In this document: positions 27,146-35,828 of the stretch, piece by piece
Position numbering within the stretch: position 1 is the first letter of the stretch
Layout of the letters: each line of letters begins with the position of its first letter
Assembly: GCF_004331695.1 (NCBI RefSeq)
Contig: NZ_SJSL01000005.1
Coordinates: 124,001-188,000, forward strand
Length of the DNA: 64,000 bases
DNA from: Pedobacter psychroterrae
Lineage (GTDB): Bacteria; Bacteroidota; Bacteroidia; Sphingobacteriales; Sphingobacteriaceae
Direction: 5' to 3'
Made by a program: the position numbers and the translations under genes
Notes under the pieces: model-generated
The model's input: only the letters and a program-made list of their open reading frames with translations
The model's database searches: none
Told to the model about the DNA's origin: nothing

Positions 27146-27580
27146 TCATTCTTCAATCACCACATTACCCTGCGCTTTCCTATCTTCCAGTCCCTGTTTC
27201 ATCGCCTGTACGTCTTGCAGGGAATGACTTTGCCACACTGCCACTTCTCCGATCACCTTAAAAGGCTGCAACGAGCGATAAGACATCGTTGGATTACCTG
27301 GAAACCTCTTATTGGTCACATTCGGATCGTCCTCCAGCTCCCCGGTTGCCTCCACCAGGTAAATCCTTTCCCGCCCCTCACCCAAAGCAAGCTCCGCTCC
27401 CCAGATGGCAGCATTAAGTGTGGCTGACAGGTAAATATGTTTCAATTTCCTATCCACAAAATTTGAGTCAAACCCGGTTGAGATCAAATCCCCTATTTTC
27501 AGATCTGCTTTCGTACCGTGAAAATAAGTTTGTCTAAAGATCGGAACAGTGACAGCACTTTTAGTCAGTTTATCCTTCAT
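27146..27580 (-). CDS. arr: NAD-dependent rifampin ADP-ribosyltransferase
   Basis: The 144 residues match Arr enzymes over the whole length: Y-F-H-G-T-K-A-D-L-K near 19, H-I-Y-L-S-A-T-L-N-A-A-I-W-G-A-E-L-A near 48, R-I-Y-L-V-E-A-T-G near 71, and the D-D-P-N-V-T-N-K-R-F-P-G-N-P-T-M-S-Y-R-S block near 84. Arr transfers ADP-ribose to rifamycins and inactivates them in the cytoplasm. Chromosomal copies are widespread in environmental bacteria. It starts 2 bases after the stop of the upstream SDR gene and is probably cotranscribed with it. Confidence 0.93.
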   Translation of the reverse strand: MKDKLTKSAVTVPIFRQTYFHGTKADLKIGDLISTGFDSNFVDRKLKHIYLSATLNAAIWGAELALGEGRERIYLVEATGELEDDPNVTNKRFPGNPTMSYRSLQPFKVIGEVAVWQSHSLQDVQAMKQGLEDRKAQGNVVIEE

Positions 27581-27582
27581 AG

Positions 27583-28287
27583 TTATTTGGTCTGTGTCGG
27601 CCGTACCTCGATTTTACTTGGCAATACATTTGGATTCATATTCAGTAAATTAACAATGATTTCACCAATATCTGCTGGTTGTATTTTCCAGGAATCGGCT
27701 TCATTTGGCACATGATCAGCGAAATGAGACGTTACCGAACCCGGCATAATAGTGGTCGACTTTATCCCATATTCCCTTAAATCCAGCATCGCCGCCTGCG
27801 TAAAACCCACAACACCAAATTTTGAAGCGTTATAACCCGATCCACCTGCGAAAAAATTCGTACCTGCCAGGCTCGCAATAGTTATATAATAGCCTTTATT
27901 CAGTTTGAGCTGCTCCACTCCTGCTTTAAGCGTATGAAAGACACCCGTTAGATTGGTAGCTATCATCGCGTTCCAATCCTCGAGACTTAACTGATCAACA
28001 GGGGCAAACTTCCCTACTCCTGCATTAGCAATGAGGATGTCCAGCCGACCGAACTTTTCTACAATCTGTTCTACTGCACGGGCTTCATCTTCAAAGTTTG
28101 ATACATCCGAAGCGATCGCCAATACATTTTCTGAACGGAGTTCTTCCCGGGCCCGTTGCACGTCTTCCAGTTTGCGTCCTGAAATGGCTACTTTCAACCC
28201 AGCTTCTACCAATGCTTTAGCAATTCCAAAACCTATACCTTTTGTTCCGCCGGTAACGTAAACTACTTTATTACTTAAATCTTGCAT
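27583..28287 (-). CDS. Short-chain dehydrogenase/reductase
   Basis: I place the start at the ATG at 28287 (MQDLSNKVVYVTGGTKGIG), giving 234 residues; the frame extends 24 codons further but without family similarity. NAD(P)-binding TGGTKGIG is at 13-20, the N-A-G motif near 88 and the catalytic Y-x-x-x-K in Y-N-A-S-K near 151, with the Ser about 13 residues before it. Classical SDR; substrate unknown. The downstream arr gene follows almost without gap. Confidence 0.9.
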   Translation of the reverse strand: MQDLSNKVVYVTGGTKGIGFGIAKALVEAGLKVAISGRKLEDVQRAREELRSENVLAIASDVSNFEDEARAVEQIVEKFGRLDILIANAGVGKFAPVDQLSLEDWNAMIATNLTGVFHTLKAGVEQLKLNKGYYITIASLAGTNFFAGGSGYNASKFGVVGFTQAAMLDLREYGIKSTTIMPGSVTSHFADHVPNEADSWKIQPADIGEIIVNLLNMNPNVLPSKIEVRPTQTK

Positions 28288-28457
28288 ATTAAATCGTTCT
28301 ATGGGCCTTGAAAAATATTTAGTTCTCCCAAGTTCATCTAAAGATAAAAATATCAACATCTAAAAGCAAATTAACAGGCAGATATGCGGTGCCGATGAGA
28401 ATTTCCGAGTTTTATTATTATAGAGGTTATTTTAACAGAAATTCTTATATTAACTTG

Positions 28458-28910
28458 ATGTTACTAAAACTTTGTGAATACAATAACTGGGCAAATTCAT
28501 TATTGCTGAATACCCTATCAGAGGCGGCAGAGAAACATGCTGCACCCATTCCAGACTATTGCATTAAACTTTTGAGCCACATCGCCAATACACAAGGAAT
28601 CTGGACGAGTCGTATCCACGGCACTGTCCCCGGGCTGAGCGTATGGCAGGAGCATGACCTTGATACCTGCAGAAGTTTGCTTGCAGAGACTGGAAATGAG
28701 CTCAAGGACATCGTGAAAAATGATTCAGCGAAGGACCGTATCGTTAAATACAAAATCTCGACAGGGGCCATTTTTGAAACATCAATTAATGATATATTAT
28801 TTCATGTTTTCAATCACGGCACTTATCACCGTGCACAGATCGCTAAAGAAATGAAGGATAACGGATTACAACCGGCTAATACAGATTATATACAGTTCGT
28901 AAGATCTTGA
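28458..28910 (+). CDS. DinB family protein
   Basis: From the ATG at 28458 the protein has 150 residues (MLLKLCEYNNWANSLLL); the frame is open back to 28389, but the extra 23 residues are rich in Tyr/Arg and do not match the family. The four-helix DinB fold is indicated by Y-N-N-W-A-N near the start, L-S-H-I-A-N-T near 38 and the F-N-H-G-T-Y-H-R-A-Q motif near 121, which supply the three metal His ligands. DinB proteins include thiol-dependent S-transferases; the role here is unknown. Confidence 0.85.
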   Translation: MLLKLCEYNNWANSLLLNTLSEAAEKHAAPIPDYCIKLLSHIANTQGIWTSRIHGTVPGLSVWQEHDLDTCRSLLAETGNELKDIVKNDSAKDRIVKYKISTGAIFETSINDILFHVFNHGTYHRAQIAKEMKDNGLQPANTDYIQFVRS

Positions 28911-28950
28911 TAGCTTTTCATTTATTTTTATAAAACTTATATTTAAGCGT

Positions 28951-29742
28951 ATGAGAATCGCATTGGCCACTCCTCCCATTCCAACATCTTTAGCTAAGGG
29001 CTTGGTATGGTTGGAAACCCTAGTTAAGCAGGCTGCCGAAGCAGGGGCCGAGATCGTTTGCTTTCCAGAGTCATATCTACCGGGATATCCGGGAATGGGG
29101 TACACTCCTGAAGATAGAACGCAAATAAAGTTACAGCAAGCACTAGACGCCGTGCGTTACATTGCAGTGCAAAATGCTATCGCAATTATCATACCCATGG
29201 ATTGGCATAGCGCGACCGGTCTGCAAAACTTAGCATTTGTAGTATCATCGACGGGAGAAGTGCTGGGTTACCAGACAAAGAATCAATTAGATCCAACTGA
29301 AGACGAAATCTGGATTGCAGGGACGAACAGGAAGCTGTTTGAAGTGAATGGTCTAAAGTTTGGCATAACAATATGTCATGAAGGCTTCAGGTATCCTGAA
29401 TCTGTGAGATGGGCAGCGCAGAACGGAGCGGCAATTGTCTTTCACCCACATTTCACTGGCGGTAATGAGCAGGGAGTACAACTTCAGGAATGGGGTAAAA
29501 AAGAAAATCCATATTATGAAAAAGCAATGATGATGCGGGCAATTGAAAATACCATTTATTTTGCCAGCGTAAACTATGCCTCAACATATACAGAATCTGC
29601 AAGTTCGGTAATTGATCCCAATGGAAGTTGCATCGTTAACAGCGGTTATGGAAAGGAAGGTATTATTATCGCTGACATAGAACCCGTAAGGGCAACGGGA
29701 ATTTTGGCGAAACGCTTCAAAAATGAGTTATATAACACGTAA
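28951..29742 (+). CDS. Carbon-nitrogen hydrolase (nitrilase superfamily)
   Basis: 263 residues with the complete Glu-Lys-Cys site of the nitrilase/amidase superfamily: Glu in V-C-F-P-E-S-Y near 41, Lys in Y-Q-T-K-N-Q-L near 110, and Cys in I-T-I-C-H-E-G-F-R-Y near 144. It hydrolyses an amide or nitrile in the cytoplasm; nothing in the neighbourhood fixes the substrate. It begins 40 bases after the DinB gene on the same strand, so the two may be cotranscribed. Confidence 0.9.
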   Translation: MRIALATPPIPTSLAKGLVWLETLVKQAAEAGAEIVCFPESYLPGYPGMGYTPEDRTQIKLQQALDAVRYIAVQNAIAIIIPMDWHSATGLQNLAFVVSSTGEVLGYQTKNQLDPTEDEIWIAGTNRKLFEVNGLKFGITICHEGFRYPESVRWAAQNGAAIVFHPHFTGGNEQGVQLQEWGKKENPYYEKAMMMRAIENTIYFASVNYASTYTESASSVIDPNGSCIVNSGYGKEGIIIADIEPVRATGILAKRFKNELYNT

Positions 29743-29777
29743 TTTTTCCATGAACTTAGTATAGACAGAAGCAGCAC

Positions 29778-30728
29778 CTACTCTATCTTTTTATCAGTAT
29801 TCCTAAATGGAATTACCTCCATTTTCAAACTGCCGTCAATAACTGCTTTTTCCAGATTTAAAATTCCTTGTAATGAACTGAAATCAATTCTATCAGCATC
29901 ATCAGTAGGTTTGTGATAATCGGGATGTCCACCTGTATGAAAAAACAAAACAGGAACATCCTTTTCATAAAATGATGTCTGATCCGAGCCTCCCCGCCCT
30001 TCATAACCAGTATAGAATTTTACAAATCGTTGAGGATTAATGCCCTTAAAAATCGTTTCAAAAGCAGGTGAAGTCCCAAAGCCAATAATCGAGACTCCTG
30101 TTTCTTTATTCAATCGCCCAATCATATCCATGTTTAACATCCAATGGATTTTGTTTAAATCATAAGTGGGATGTTGCACAAAATAGCGTGAACCGACCAG
30201 TCCTAATTCTTCCGCACCAAAGGCGATGAATAAAAAATTTACGGGTTCTTTCACTTTATTTTGACTATAAATTCGAGCCAACTCCAACAAACCTGCTACA
30301 CCGGAAGCATTGTCATCAGCGCCATTGTGTATGATTCCATAGCTGTCATTAGCTAATGAACTACCTTGCTTTCCTTCTCCTAAATGGTCGTAATGTGCAC
30401 CAATTATAATGGTTTTTGAGGCATTATTATCCAAAAATCCGATGACATTTCGCGCAGGCCGAATGCTGTCCGGAACTTTTACTTTTCGGATTTTAGCGTC
30501 AAATGATTGAAAATAGCCTTCTTCACCCAAAGGTTTCAATTGATATGTTTTGAATTTTCTCTCAATATACTTTGCAGCTTTCAGATTTTGCTTACTCCCT
30601 GTTCCCCGCCCTTTCATTTTATCACTTGCTAAGAAATAAACGTGCTCTTTAAGATTTTTAGTTTCAATTTCTTGAGCATAAGATTTTAGGCCAACAAATA
30701 AAAAGAGGAATGCAATTAAATACTTCAT
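29778..30728 (-). CDS. Secreted M28 family zinc peptidase
   Basis: 316 residues with signal peptide (MKYLIAFLFLFVGLKSYAQ). The two-zinc site of M28 is intact: H112 in A-H-Y-D-H-L-G, D139 in G-A-D-D-N-A-S-G, catalytic Glu E173 with E174 in G-A-E-E-L-G, D201 in N-M-D-M-I-G, and His in the H-P-D-Y-H-K-P-T-D block at 268-275. It is an exported aminopeptidase that supplies amino acids from peptides. Single gene convergent with the nitrilase. Confidence 0.93.
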   Translation of the reverse strand: MKYLIAFLFLFVGLKSYAQEIETKNLKEHVYFLASDKMKGRGTGSKQNLKAAKYIERKFKTYQLKPLGEEGYFQSFDAKIRKVKVPDSIRPARNVIGFLDNNASKTIIIGAHYDHLGEGKQGSSLANDSYGIIHNGADDNASGVAGLLELARIYSQNKVKEPVNFLFIAFGAEELGLVGSRYFVQHPTYDLNKIHWMLNMDMIGRLNKETGVSIIGFGTSPAFETIFKGINPQRFVKFYTGYEGRGGSDQTSFYEKDVPVLFFHTGGHPDYHKPTDDADRIDFSSLQGILNLEKAVIDGSLKMEVIPFRNTDKKIE

Positions 30729-30888
30729 TAACCAATATTATTAACTATAATTATTCAGACCAAAAATAGAGAAAAGAAATTAGAGCAGCGGGAATTCCCG
30801 ACGAAAAAACCCGCCCCACCCACTTGGCGGCTTCAGATGTCTTCCGTCAAACGGAATTTAGATGATATTCCATAATTTTATTATCTTA

Positions 30889-30920
30889 GGTCCAGCCGGT
30901 TTAACCAGATCGGTTGGACC
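30889..30920 (+). promoter_or_regulatory. Hairpin in the 5' leader of the molybdenum hydroxylase genes
   Basis: GGTCCAGCCG (30889-30898) pairs with CGGTTGGACC (30911-30920) over ten positions with one G-T, around a 12-base loop. It ends 6 bases before the ATG at 30927, so folding would cover the ribosome binding region. No T-run follows. A translational control element is possible; no known riboswitch class is recognised. Confidence 0.4.
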
Positions 30921-30926
30921 TTCACC

Positions 30927-31397
30927 ATGAGCAATGTAGTATTAAATGTAAACGGCCAAACACATCGCCTGGATATAGATCCGGCAACACCGCTATTGTA
31001 TGTACTGCGCAATCAGCTGTACTTAAACGGTCCAAAATTTGGTTGCGGAATGCAGCAGTGTGGGGCCTGTATGGTTTTAATTGATGGCAAAGCCCAGTAT
31101 AGCTGTACGATGCCTGTTTCCTTGGCTGAAAAAAAGCTCATCACTACATTAGAAGGATTGGCTTCAACACAAGGCAAGCTTCATCCTGTGCAACAAAGTT
31201 TCCTTGATGAGCAGGCGGCACAATGCGGTTATTGCTTAAATGGGATGGTCATTTCGGCGGTCGGCTTGCTAAATACTTCTGTTCATTTGGATGATGCTGC
31301 CATTAAAAAAGGGATGCAGCGGGTGCTTTGCCGCTGCGGTTCGCAGGCGAGGGTAATGCGGGCAATAAAGCGTGCGATACCCACCAATAAGAAATAA
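30927..31397 (+). CDS. 2Fe-2S subunit of xanthine-dehydrogenase-type enzyme
   Basis: 156 residues carrying all eight cysteines of the two clusters: C40, C45, C48 and C60 for the plant-ferredoxin-type cluster, and C100, C103, C135 and C137 for the second, in A-Q-C-G-Y-C and L-C-R-C-G-S-Q. It passes electrons from the molybdenum site of the partner subunit. It most resembles the small subunit of isoquinoline 1-oxidoreductase/aldehyde dehydrogenase (IorA type). The large subunit follows 3 bases later. The enzyme probably sits in the periplasm because the partner has a Tat leader. Confidence 0.93.
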   Translation: MSNVVLNVNGQTHRLDIDPATPLLYVLRNQLYLNGPKFGCGMQQCGACMVLIDGKAQYSCTMPVSLAEKKLITTLEGLASTQGKLHPVQQSFLDEQAAQCGYCLNGMVISAVGLLNTSVHLDDAAIKKGMQRVLCRCGSQARVMRAIKRAIPTNKK

Positions 31398-31400
31398 CAC

Positions 31401-33575
31401 ATGACAACAAACAGGAGAAGTTTCATTAAAGCAGCTGGAAGTCTTACGGTAATGTTCTCATTAGAGTATACCGGTTTACTGGCTTCGGCACTGACAATGA
31501 ATAATCTTGAATTACCGGAGGTGTTGCGGCGTAACCCTTCTCTAAGTGCATGGCTGCAGGTATTGACCAACGGCTCCGTGCGTGTATTTACTGGTAAAGT
31601 GGAACTAGGCCAGGGTCTGTGTGGTGCTATTGCCCAGGTAACAGCTGAGGAACTTGACCTGAAAGCTGACAAGGTTGAAGTGGTAATAGCCGATACCCGC
31701 CGTACGCCTAATGAAGGTTTCACAGGTGGGAGTTTTTCTACAGAGAACAGTGTGTTGTCGATCAGATATGCAGCTGCAGCGGCACGTCGGGAGTTATTGG
31801 ATCTGGCAGCTGCGGTTTTAATGGCTCCTGCCGAGGAGCTGCAGATGGCTGATGGAAAAGTAAGCTTTAAATCCGGCGGACGCTCGCTGTCTTTTTTTGA
31901 ACTGCTTGAAGGAAAGAAGCTAAAGTCAGAAATACGTCTGCCTCTTCAGTTAAAACCAAAAGAGCAATACCGGATATCTGGTAAATCTGTACATCGGGAA
32001 GACTTTAAACAAATGGTTGTTGGTGCGGAAATGTATATCCAGGACCTGCGGTTTCCCGGAATGGTACATGCACGCACAATAAGCCCTCCTTCCTACGATG
32101 CCAGACTTATATCCCTTGATGAGGCCGGCCTTAACAAAGTGGCTCCGGTATTAACAGTAATAAAGGACGGTAGTTTCATTGCAGTGATCTGTGAGGACGA
32201 ATACCAGACCGTTAAGGCACAACAGCACCTTTCTGCACAAGCCAAATGGTCTGTATCTCAGAAAACGACATCGGCAAAGTCCATGCCTGAACTGCTCAAA
32301 AGCCTTACTGTCATAACCAGTAAAGTTAAAACTGCTTCAATAGTTTTCCCTGAAGAAGCTAAAACAATAAAAGCGGCATATTATAAACCTTATGTGATGC
32401 ACGGTGCGATTGCACCCTCCTGTGCGGTGGCTCGCTATAAAGATGGTTTGCTGGAAATATGGACCCATAGTCAGGGCGCTTACCCGCTGCGGGATACCAT
32501 CAGCAGCCTGGTCAAAATTCCCACTCCCCAAATACATGTAACTTGTATACGAGGATCGGGCTGTTATGGGCATAACGGTTCGGATGATGCGGCTGCAGAA
32601 GCTGCTCTGATTGCTGTTGCCTTTCCAGGCAGGCATATACGGTTGCAATGGTCACGTGAACAGGAACATTCCTGGGAACCTTATGGTACCGCTATGTATA
32701 TGGAATTAGAAGCTATTTTAGCCATGGATGGCAGAATCGCCCATTTCCGAAACTCAGTTTGGTCTGACGCTCATTATATCCGGGGCAATCCAGGCTATCT
32801 TAATCTTGAGGGATTGCGTGCGAATCCCGTCGTGCAGAAGGCAAACCCGGCGGGTTCAGGTGGGTACCGAAATGCAGATCTGTATTATGCGGTGTCTAAC
32901 CAGACTGTTACCGCAAATTTCTTTAACGGCCCCCTTCGCACTTCCAACCTCCGCAGTCTTGGATCGTATGCCAACCTTTTTGCAGTGGAATCTTTTATGG
33001 ATGAGCTGGCAGCGCAGGCAGGCATTGATCCTTTTGACTTCAGGATAATGCACCTCGAAGACAAGCGGGCCATCGAAGTTTTGGAGAGATTGAAGCGCAC
33101 AGTAATCACGCTTCCCAAAGAAAAAAATGCAGCCATAGGTATTGCCTTTTCAAGGTATAAGAATAGTGCAGCATATATTGCTGTTGCAGCACAGGTAAAA
33201 GTGCATCCCTCAACATTTAAAATCACTCCGGTAAAACTATGGGCTGTAGTGGATGTCGGTGAAGTCATTAGTCTGGACAGCGTAATCAACCAGATAGAGG
33301 GAGGTATGATCCAGGCAACAAGTTGGACCCTTTTTGAAGAAGTCAGGTTTGAGCAGAAAACGGTAAACAGCCGCAATTGGGCATCCTATCCTATCATTCG
33401 GTTTAATGATATCCCGGAAGTAGAGGTGGAAGTCATCTCACGTCCAAATGAAAAACTGCAGGGTGTTGGAGAGATCGCCATGTGTGTTACACCAGGAGCA
33501 ATTGCTAATGCTATTAACCGGGCTTGTGGAAAACGAATCAGGAATTTGCCCGTAGGTGAACAGCTAAAGCTTTAA
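31401..33575 (+). CDS. Molybdopterin-binding large subunit, IorB type
   Basis: 724 residues with a twin-arginine leader (T-N-R-R-S-F-I-K-A-A-G). The protein matches the molybdopterin-binding subunit of the xanthine dehydrogenase family in the isoquinoline-oxidoreductase layout: G-K-V-E-L-G-Q-G near 71, G-S-G-C-Y-G-H-N-G near 382, and the catalytic Glu in Q-G-V-G-E-I-A-M-C-V-T-P near 697. It hydroxylates an aldehyde or N-heterocycle. No FAD subunit, cytochrome c or MobA-like maturation gene is adjacent, so the electron acceptor is open. Confidence 0.92.
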   Translation: MTTNRRSFIKAAGSLTVMFSLEYTGLLASALTMNNLELPEVLRRNPSLSAWLQVLTNGSVRVFTGKVELGQGLCGAIAQVTAEELDLKADKVEVVIADTRRTPNEGFTGGSFSTENSVLSIRYAAAAARRELLDLAAAVLMAPAEELQMADGKVSFKSGGRSLSFFELLEGKKLKSEIRLPLQLKPKEQYRISGKSVHREDFKQMVVGAEMYIQDLRFPGMVHARTISPPSYDARLISLDEAGLNKVAPVLTVIKDGSFIAVICEDEYQTVKAQQHLSAQAKWSVSQKTTSAKSMPELLKSLTVITSKVKTASIVFPEEAKTIKAAYYKPYVMHGAIAPSCAVARYKDGLLEIWTHSQGAYPLRDTISSLVKIPTPQIHVTCIRGSGCYGHNGSDDAAAEAALIAVAFPGRHIRLQWSREQEHSWEPYGTAMYMELEAILAMDGRIAHFRNSVWSDAHYIRGNPGYLNLEGLRANPVVQKANPAGSGGYRNADLYYAVSNQTVTANFFNGPLRTSNLRSLGSYANLFAVESFMDELAAQAGIDPFDFRIMHLEDKRAIEVLERLKRTVITLPKEKNAAIGIAFSRYKNSAAYIAVAAQVKVHPSTFKITPVKLWAVVDVGEVISLDSVINQIEGGMIQATSWTLFEEVRFEQKTVNSRNWASYPIIRFNDIPEVEVEVISRPNEKLQGVGEIAMCVTPGAIANAINRACGKRIRNLPVGEQLKL

Positions 33576-33684
33576 ATAAGAAGCACTTTCCTCTGGATCT
33601 ACAGCGTCTAAAATCCATGGATGCTCTTGAGCGATGCCAGACAAAAAAAATTGCTATCTTCGAGCAAAACATAATTAATTAGCC

Positions 33685-34158
33685 ATGAAAAACTTACTTA
33701 CCTATTTCGCAGTATTTGTATCTGCATTCTTGCTGAGCTGTAATCAAAGTACCGAAAAAAATAAGCAAGCAGGCGAAATAAAAATGGCTTTAGATTCCTC
33801 CAAAATGGAGTGTTATCAAGCCATAGACGGTGTAGATACCGGATCATTAAAGTTATCAACGGACGCCAAAGGTAAAGTTACAGGCCCATTAATTATCAAT
33901 TATTTAGACAAAGGAGATAGCAATGGACAGATAGACGGTAATTTCCGGGGAGATACGCTCTTTGCACATTATACGTTCAAGATTGGGAGCAATAAAACCA
34001 CTTACAAAAATCCACTTGCTTTCCTAAAAAAGGACGGTAAACTGATTCTTGGCGTCGGACAAATCGAAACTTTCCTCGGCGTATCCCGATTTGTAAAAGG
34101 CAAGCCCATCAGCTTTGAAAGAGGCAGGTTTAGCTTTGTCCCTGTAGATTGCAAATAG
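33685..34158 (+). CDS. Lipoprotein of unknown function
   Basis: 157 residues starting with a lipoprotein signal whose lipobox is L-L-S-C with Cys19. The mature part is beta-rich (G-S-L-K-L-S-T-D-A-K-G-K-V-T-G-P-L, G-Q-I-D-G-N-F-R-G-D-T-L). I recognise a general pattern of Sphingobacteriaceae lipoproteins but no function. It is followed by another short exported protein on the same strand; a promoter between them is not obvious. Confidence 0.75.
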   Translation: MKNLLTYFAVFVSAFLLSCNQSTEKNKQAGEIKMALDSSKMECYQAIDGVDTGSLKLSTDAKGKVTGPLIINYLDKGDSNGQIDGNFRGDTLFAHYTFKIGSNKTTYKNPLAFLKKDGKLILGVGQIETFLGVSRFVKGKPISFERGRFSFVPVDCK

Positions 34159-34323
34159 CAAGCGGGATATTCCGAAGCATGCTGTTCGAGAAACCGTTAT
34201 GGGTAGATGAGGAATACCCATCAAAAAATTCACGGCGTTTCCGGAAAATGAAGTGATGAAAAAAGTAATTAATGGGATATTGTATATTATTTTCAATATT
34301 TTCACCTTAAATTAACCAATCTC

Positions 34324-34638
34324 ATGAAATATCTTAGTACGCTCATTTTGGCCCTTTTTGTATCTATTACAGGAGCACAAACCATAGACAAGCCAAAGAT
34401 TGAATTTACCACTTCTGGTATCCACCATATAAATAAAATAACCTTAACTGATACCGCAACGGTTGTTGAAGTAAAAGTCCTCTTTTTACCAAATTGGTGG
34501 TCCACATTTAGCGATAAGGCATATCTTGAAAATTCCGAAACCGGAGATAAGTATACCGTAAAAGCTATAGAAGGTGCTAGTTTTGATAGTCGATACCAGT
34601 TTCGGCAAGAACACCTCTGCTGGTATCCCCAGGAATAA
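34324..34638 (+). CDS. Short exported protein, probably a truncated gene
   Basis: 104 residues with a signal peptide (MKYLSTLILALFVSITGAQ). The mature part (P-K-I-E-F-T-T-S-G-I-H-H-I-N-K-I, then A-T-V-V-E-V-K-V-L-F) looks like the N-terminal beta-domain that precedes a TlpA/thioredoxin domain in several Bacteroidota proteins, which are over 300 residues. Here the frame ends in R-Q-E-H-L-C-W-Y-P-Q-E and no thioredoxin domain follows, so I suspect a frameshift and loss of the rest. The family comparison is from memory. Confidence 0.5.
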   Translation: MKYLSTLILALFVSITGAQTIDKPKIEFTTSGIHHINKITLTDTATVVEVKVLFLPNWWSTFSDKAYLENSETGDKYTVKAIEGASFDSRYQFRQEHLCWYPQE

Positions 34639-34760
34639 TCTTAAGGCTTTTGCCATCTTTCCAGGGGGCTAGCCAGATATGATTTCCGGCCTTACGTTAC
34701 CCATACCCATGTAACAATTACCTCCCACCCTATTCTAACTACAAACAACCAATACAAAAC

Positions 34761-35141
34761 ATGGGAATATTTTCAGCCCTGATGGGCAATGCCGGAGCAG
34801 TAGATCAGAAAGAGCTTTTAAAAAATTTCGGAACATTGTTGATTGACAATGAAGAGATTGAACTGGGTTTCAAACTGATCCGTGATACGTTTATTTTTAC
34901 CAACAAGCGGCTCATCATTGTAGATATACAAGGGCTTACAGGTAGTAAAACGGAATACGTCTCCATCGCTTATAAATCGATCTCCAGATTCAGCGTAGAA
35001 ACTGCAGGAACATTTGACCTCGATGCCGAACTGAAAATCTGGATCTCCAGCGAGACCTCGCCAAGTATTAGAAAAAAGTTCAATAAATCAGTGAATGTAT
35101 TCGAAGTTCAGAAGGTACTGGCTTACCACGTACTTGGCTAG
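34761..35141 (+). CDS. Bacterial PH domain protein (YvbH-like)
   Basis: 126 residues forming one bacterial pleckstrin-homology domain: the pattern L-I-D-N-E-E-I-E-L-G-F-K-L-I-R-D near 31, F-I-F-T-N-K-R-L-I-I-V-D near 50, and Y-V-S-I-A-Y-K-S-I-S-R-F near 71 is the standard bPH_1 layout. No signal peptide. Function unknown; such proteins occur widely as single genes. Confidence 0.85.
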   Translation: MGIFSALMGNAGAVDQKELLKNFGTLLIDNEEIELGFKLIRDTFIFTNKRLIIVDIQGLTGSKTEYVSIAYKSISRFSVETAGTFDLDAELKIWISSETSPSIRKKFNKSVNVFEVQKVLAYHVLG

Positions 35142-35221
35142 TACGCTAATATCAGCTACTTCAAGTACCTTTTCTGTATAGGCTGAACCGCTACCTTCGA
35201 TGAGCTTCAGTGGCCCATGAA

Positions 35222-35737
35222 TTAGGGTGCTTCCGTCTGAAAGACCGGCTTGCTGGTATTTTGTAATTTAAGCGCATGATTGAAATTAGGAAAAAGCAGT
35301 TTGATCTTCTCCTTGTCCATATTTCCTGCTGAAATATAGGTCCAGTTTTTTCCTCCATCGGAACTGATACAGAGTAATGGTGTCTCCGCAGTCAGGTATC
35401 CGCCGGTTACTTTCATAACGGTAGTCTGGGGTATGACGCAATGAAGCTCTTTCCCTGCTTTATAGATTTTGCCGGGTTCGTGTAGCTTAACGCTGTGAAA
35501 ACTGACATTACTTTCTTTCATCTGCTTCATTCCGGTTTTGATGGTGGCAGTCATTTTTGCCATTCCGCCTCCGAGCACTACTGCTTTTGGATAAGTATAT
35601 TTTAATAGTGTCGCATAATCTTCTTTCATGGTAGCATCCAACAGCTTCTGCGCGGTCGCTTTCATTTTAGATGTGTCCTGGGCTATTGTGTTGAGTGTGG
35701 TAGTACACAGGACCAGGAAGAGCACTATATGTTTCAT
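35222..35737 (-). CDS. Secreted protein of unknown function
   Basis: 171 residues with a signal peptide (MKHIVLFLVLCTTTLNTIAQ). The N-terminal mature part (K-A-T-A-Q-K-L-L-D-A-T-M-K-E-D-Y) is helical, then beta-rich with S-D-G-G-K-N-W-T-Y near 126. The overall shape recalls NTF2-like or SnoaL-like exported proteins, but I cannot prove it. Single gene, opposite to its neighbours. Confidence 0.75.
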   Translation of the reverse strand: MKHIVLFLVLCTTTLNTIAQDTSKMKATAQKLLDATMKEDYATLLKYTYPKAVVLGGGMAKMTATIKTGMKQMKESNVSFHSVKLHEPGKIYKAGKELHCVIPQTTVMKVTGGYLTAETPLLCISSDGGKNWTYISAGNMDKEKIKLLFPNFNHALKLQNTSKPVFQTEAP

Positions 35738-35828
35738 TTTCTAAATTTTCTGCAAAATACAGATTACGATGCTTACAGAACGAATTTTTGTAAAACCACC
35801 AACTTGCTCCTTATACTGAAAAGTACTA

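Noticed and set aside
31283..31723. Long antisense frames over the molybdenum hydroxylase genes and over many other genes
   Set aside because: They are shadows of strongly supported genes in other frames.
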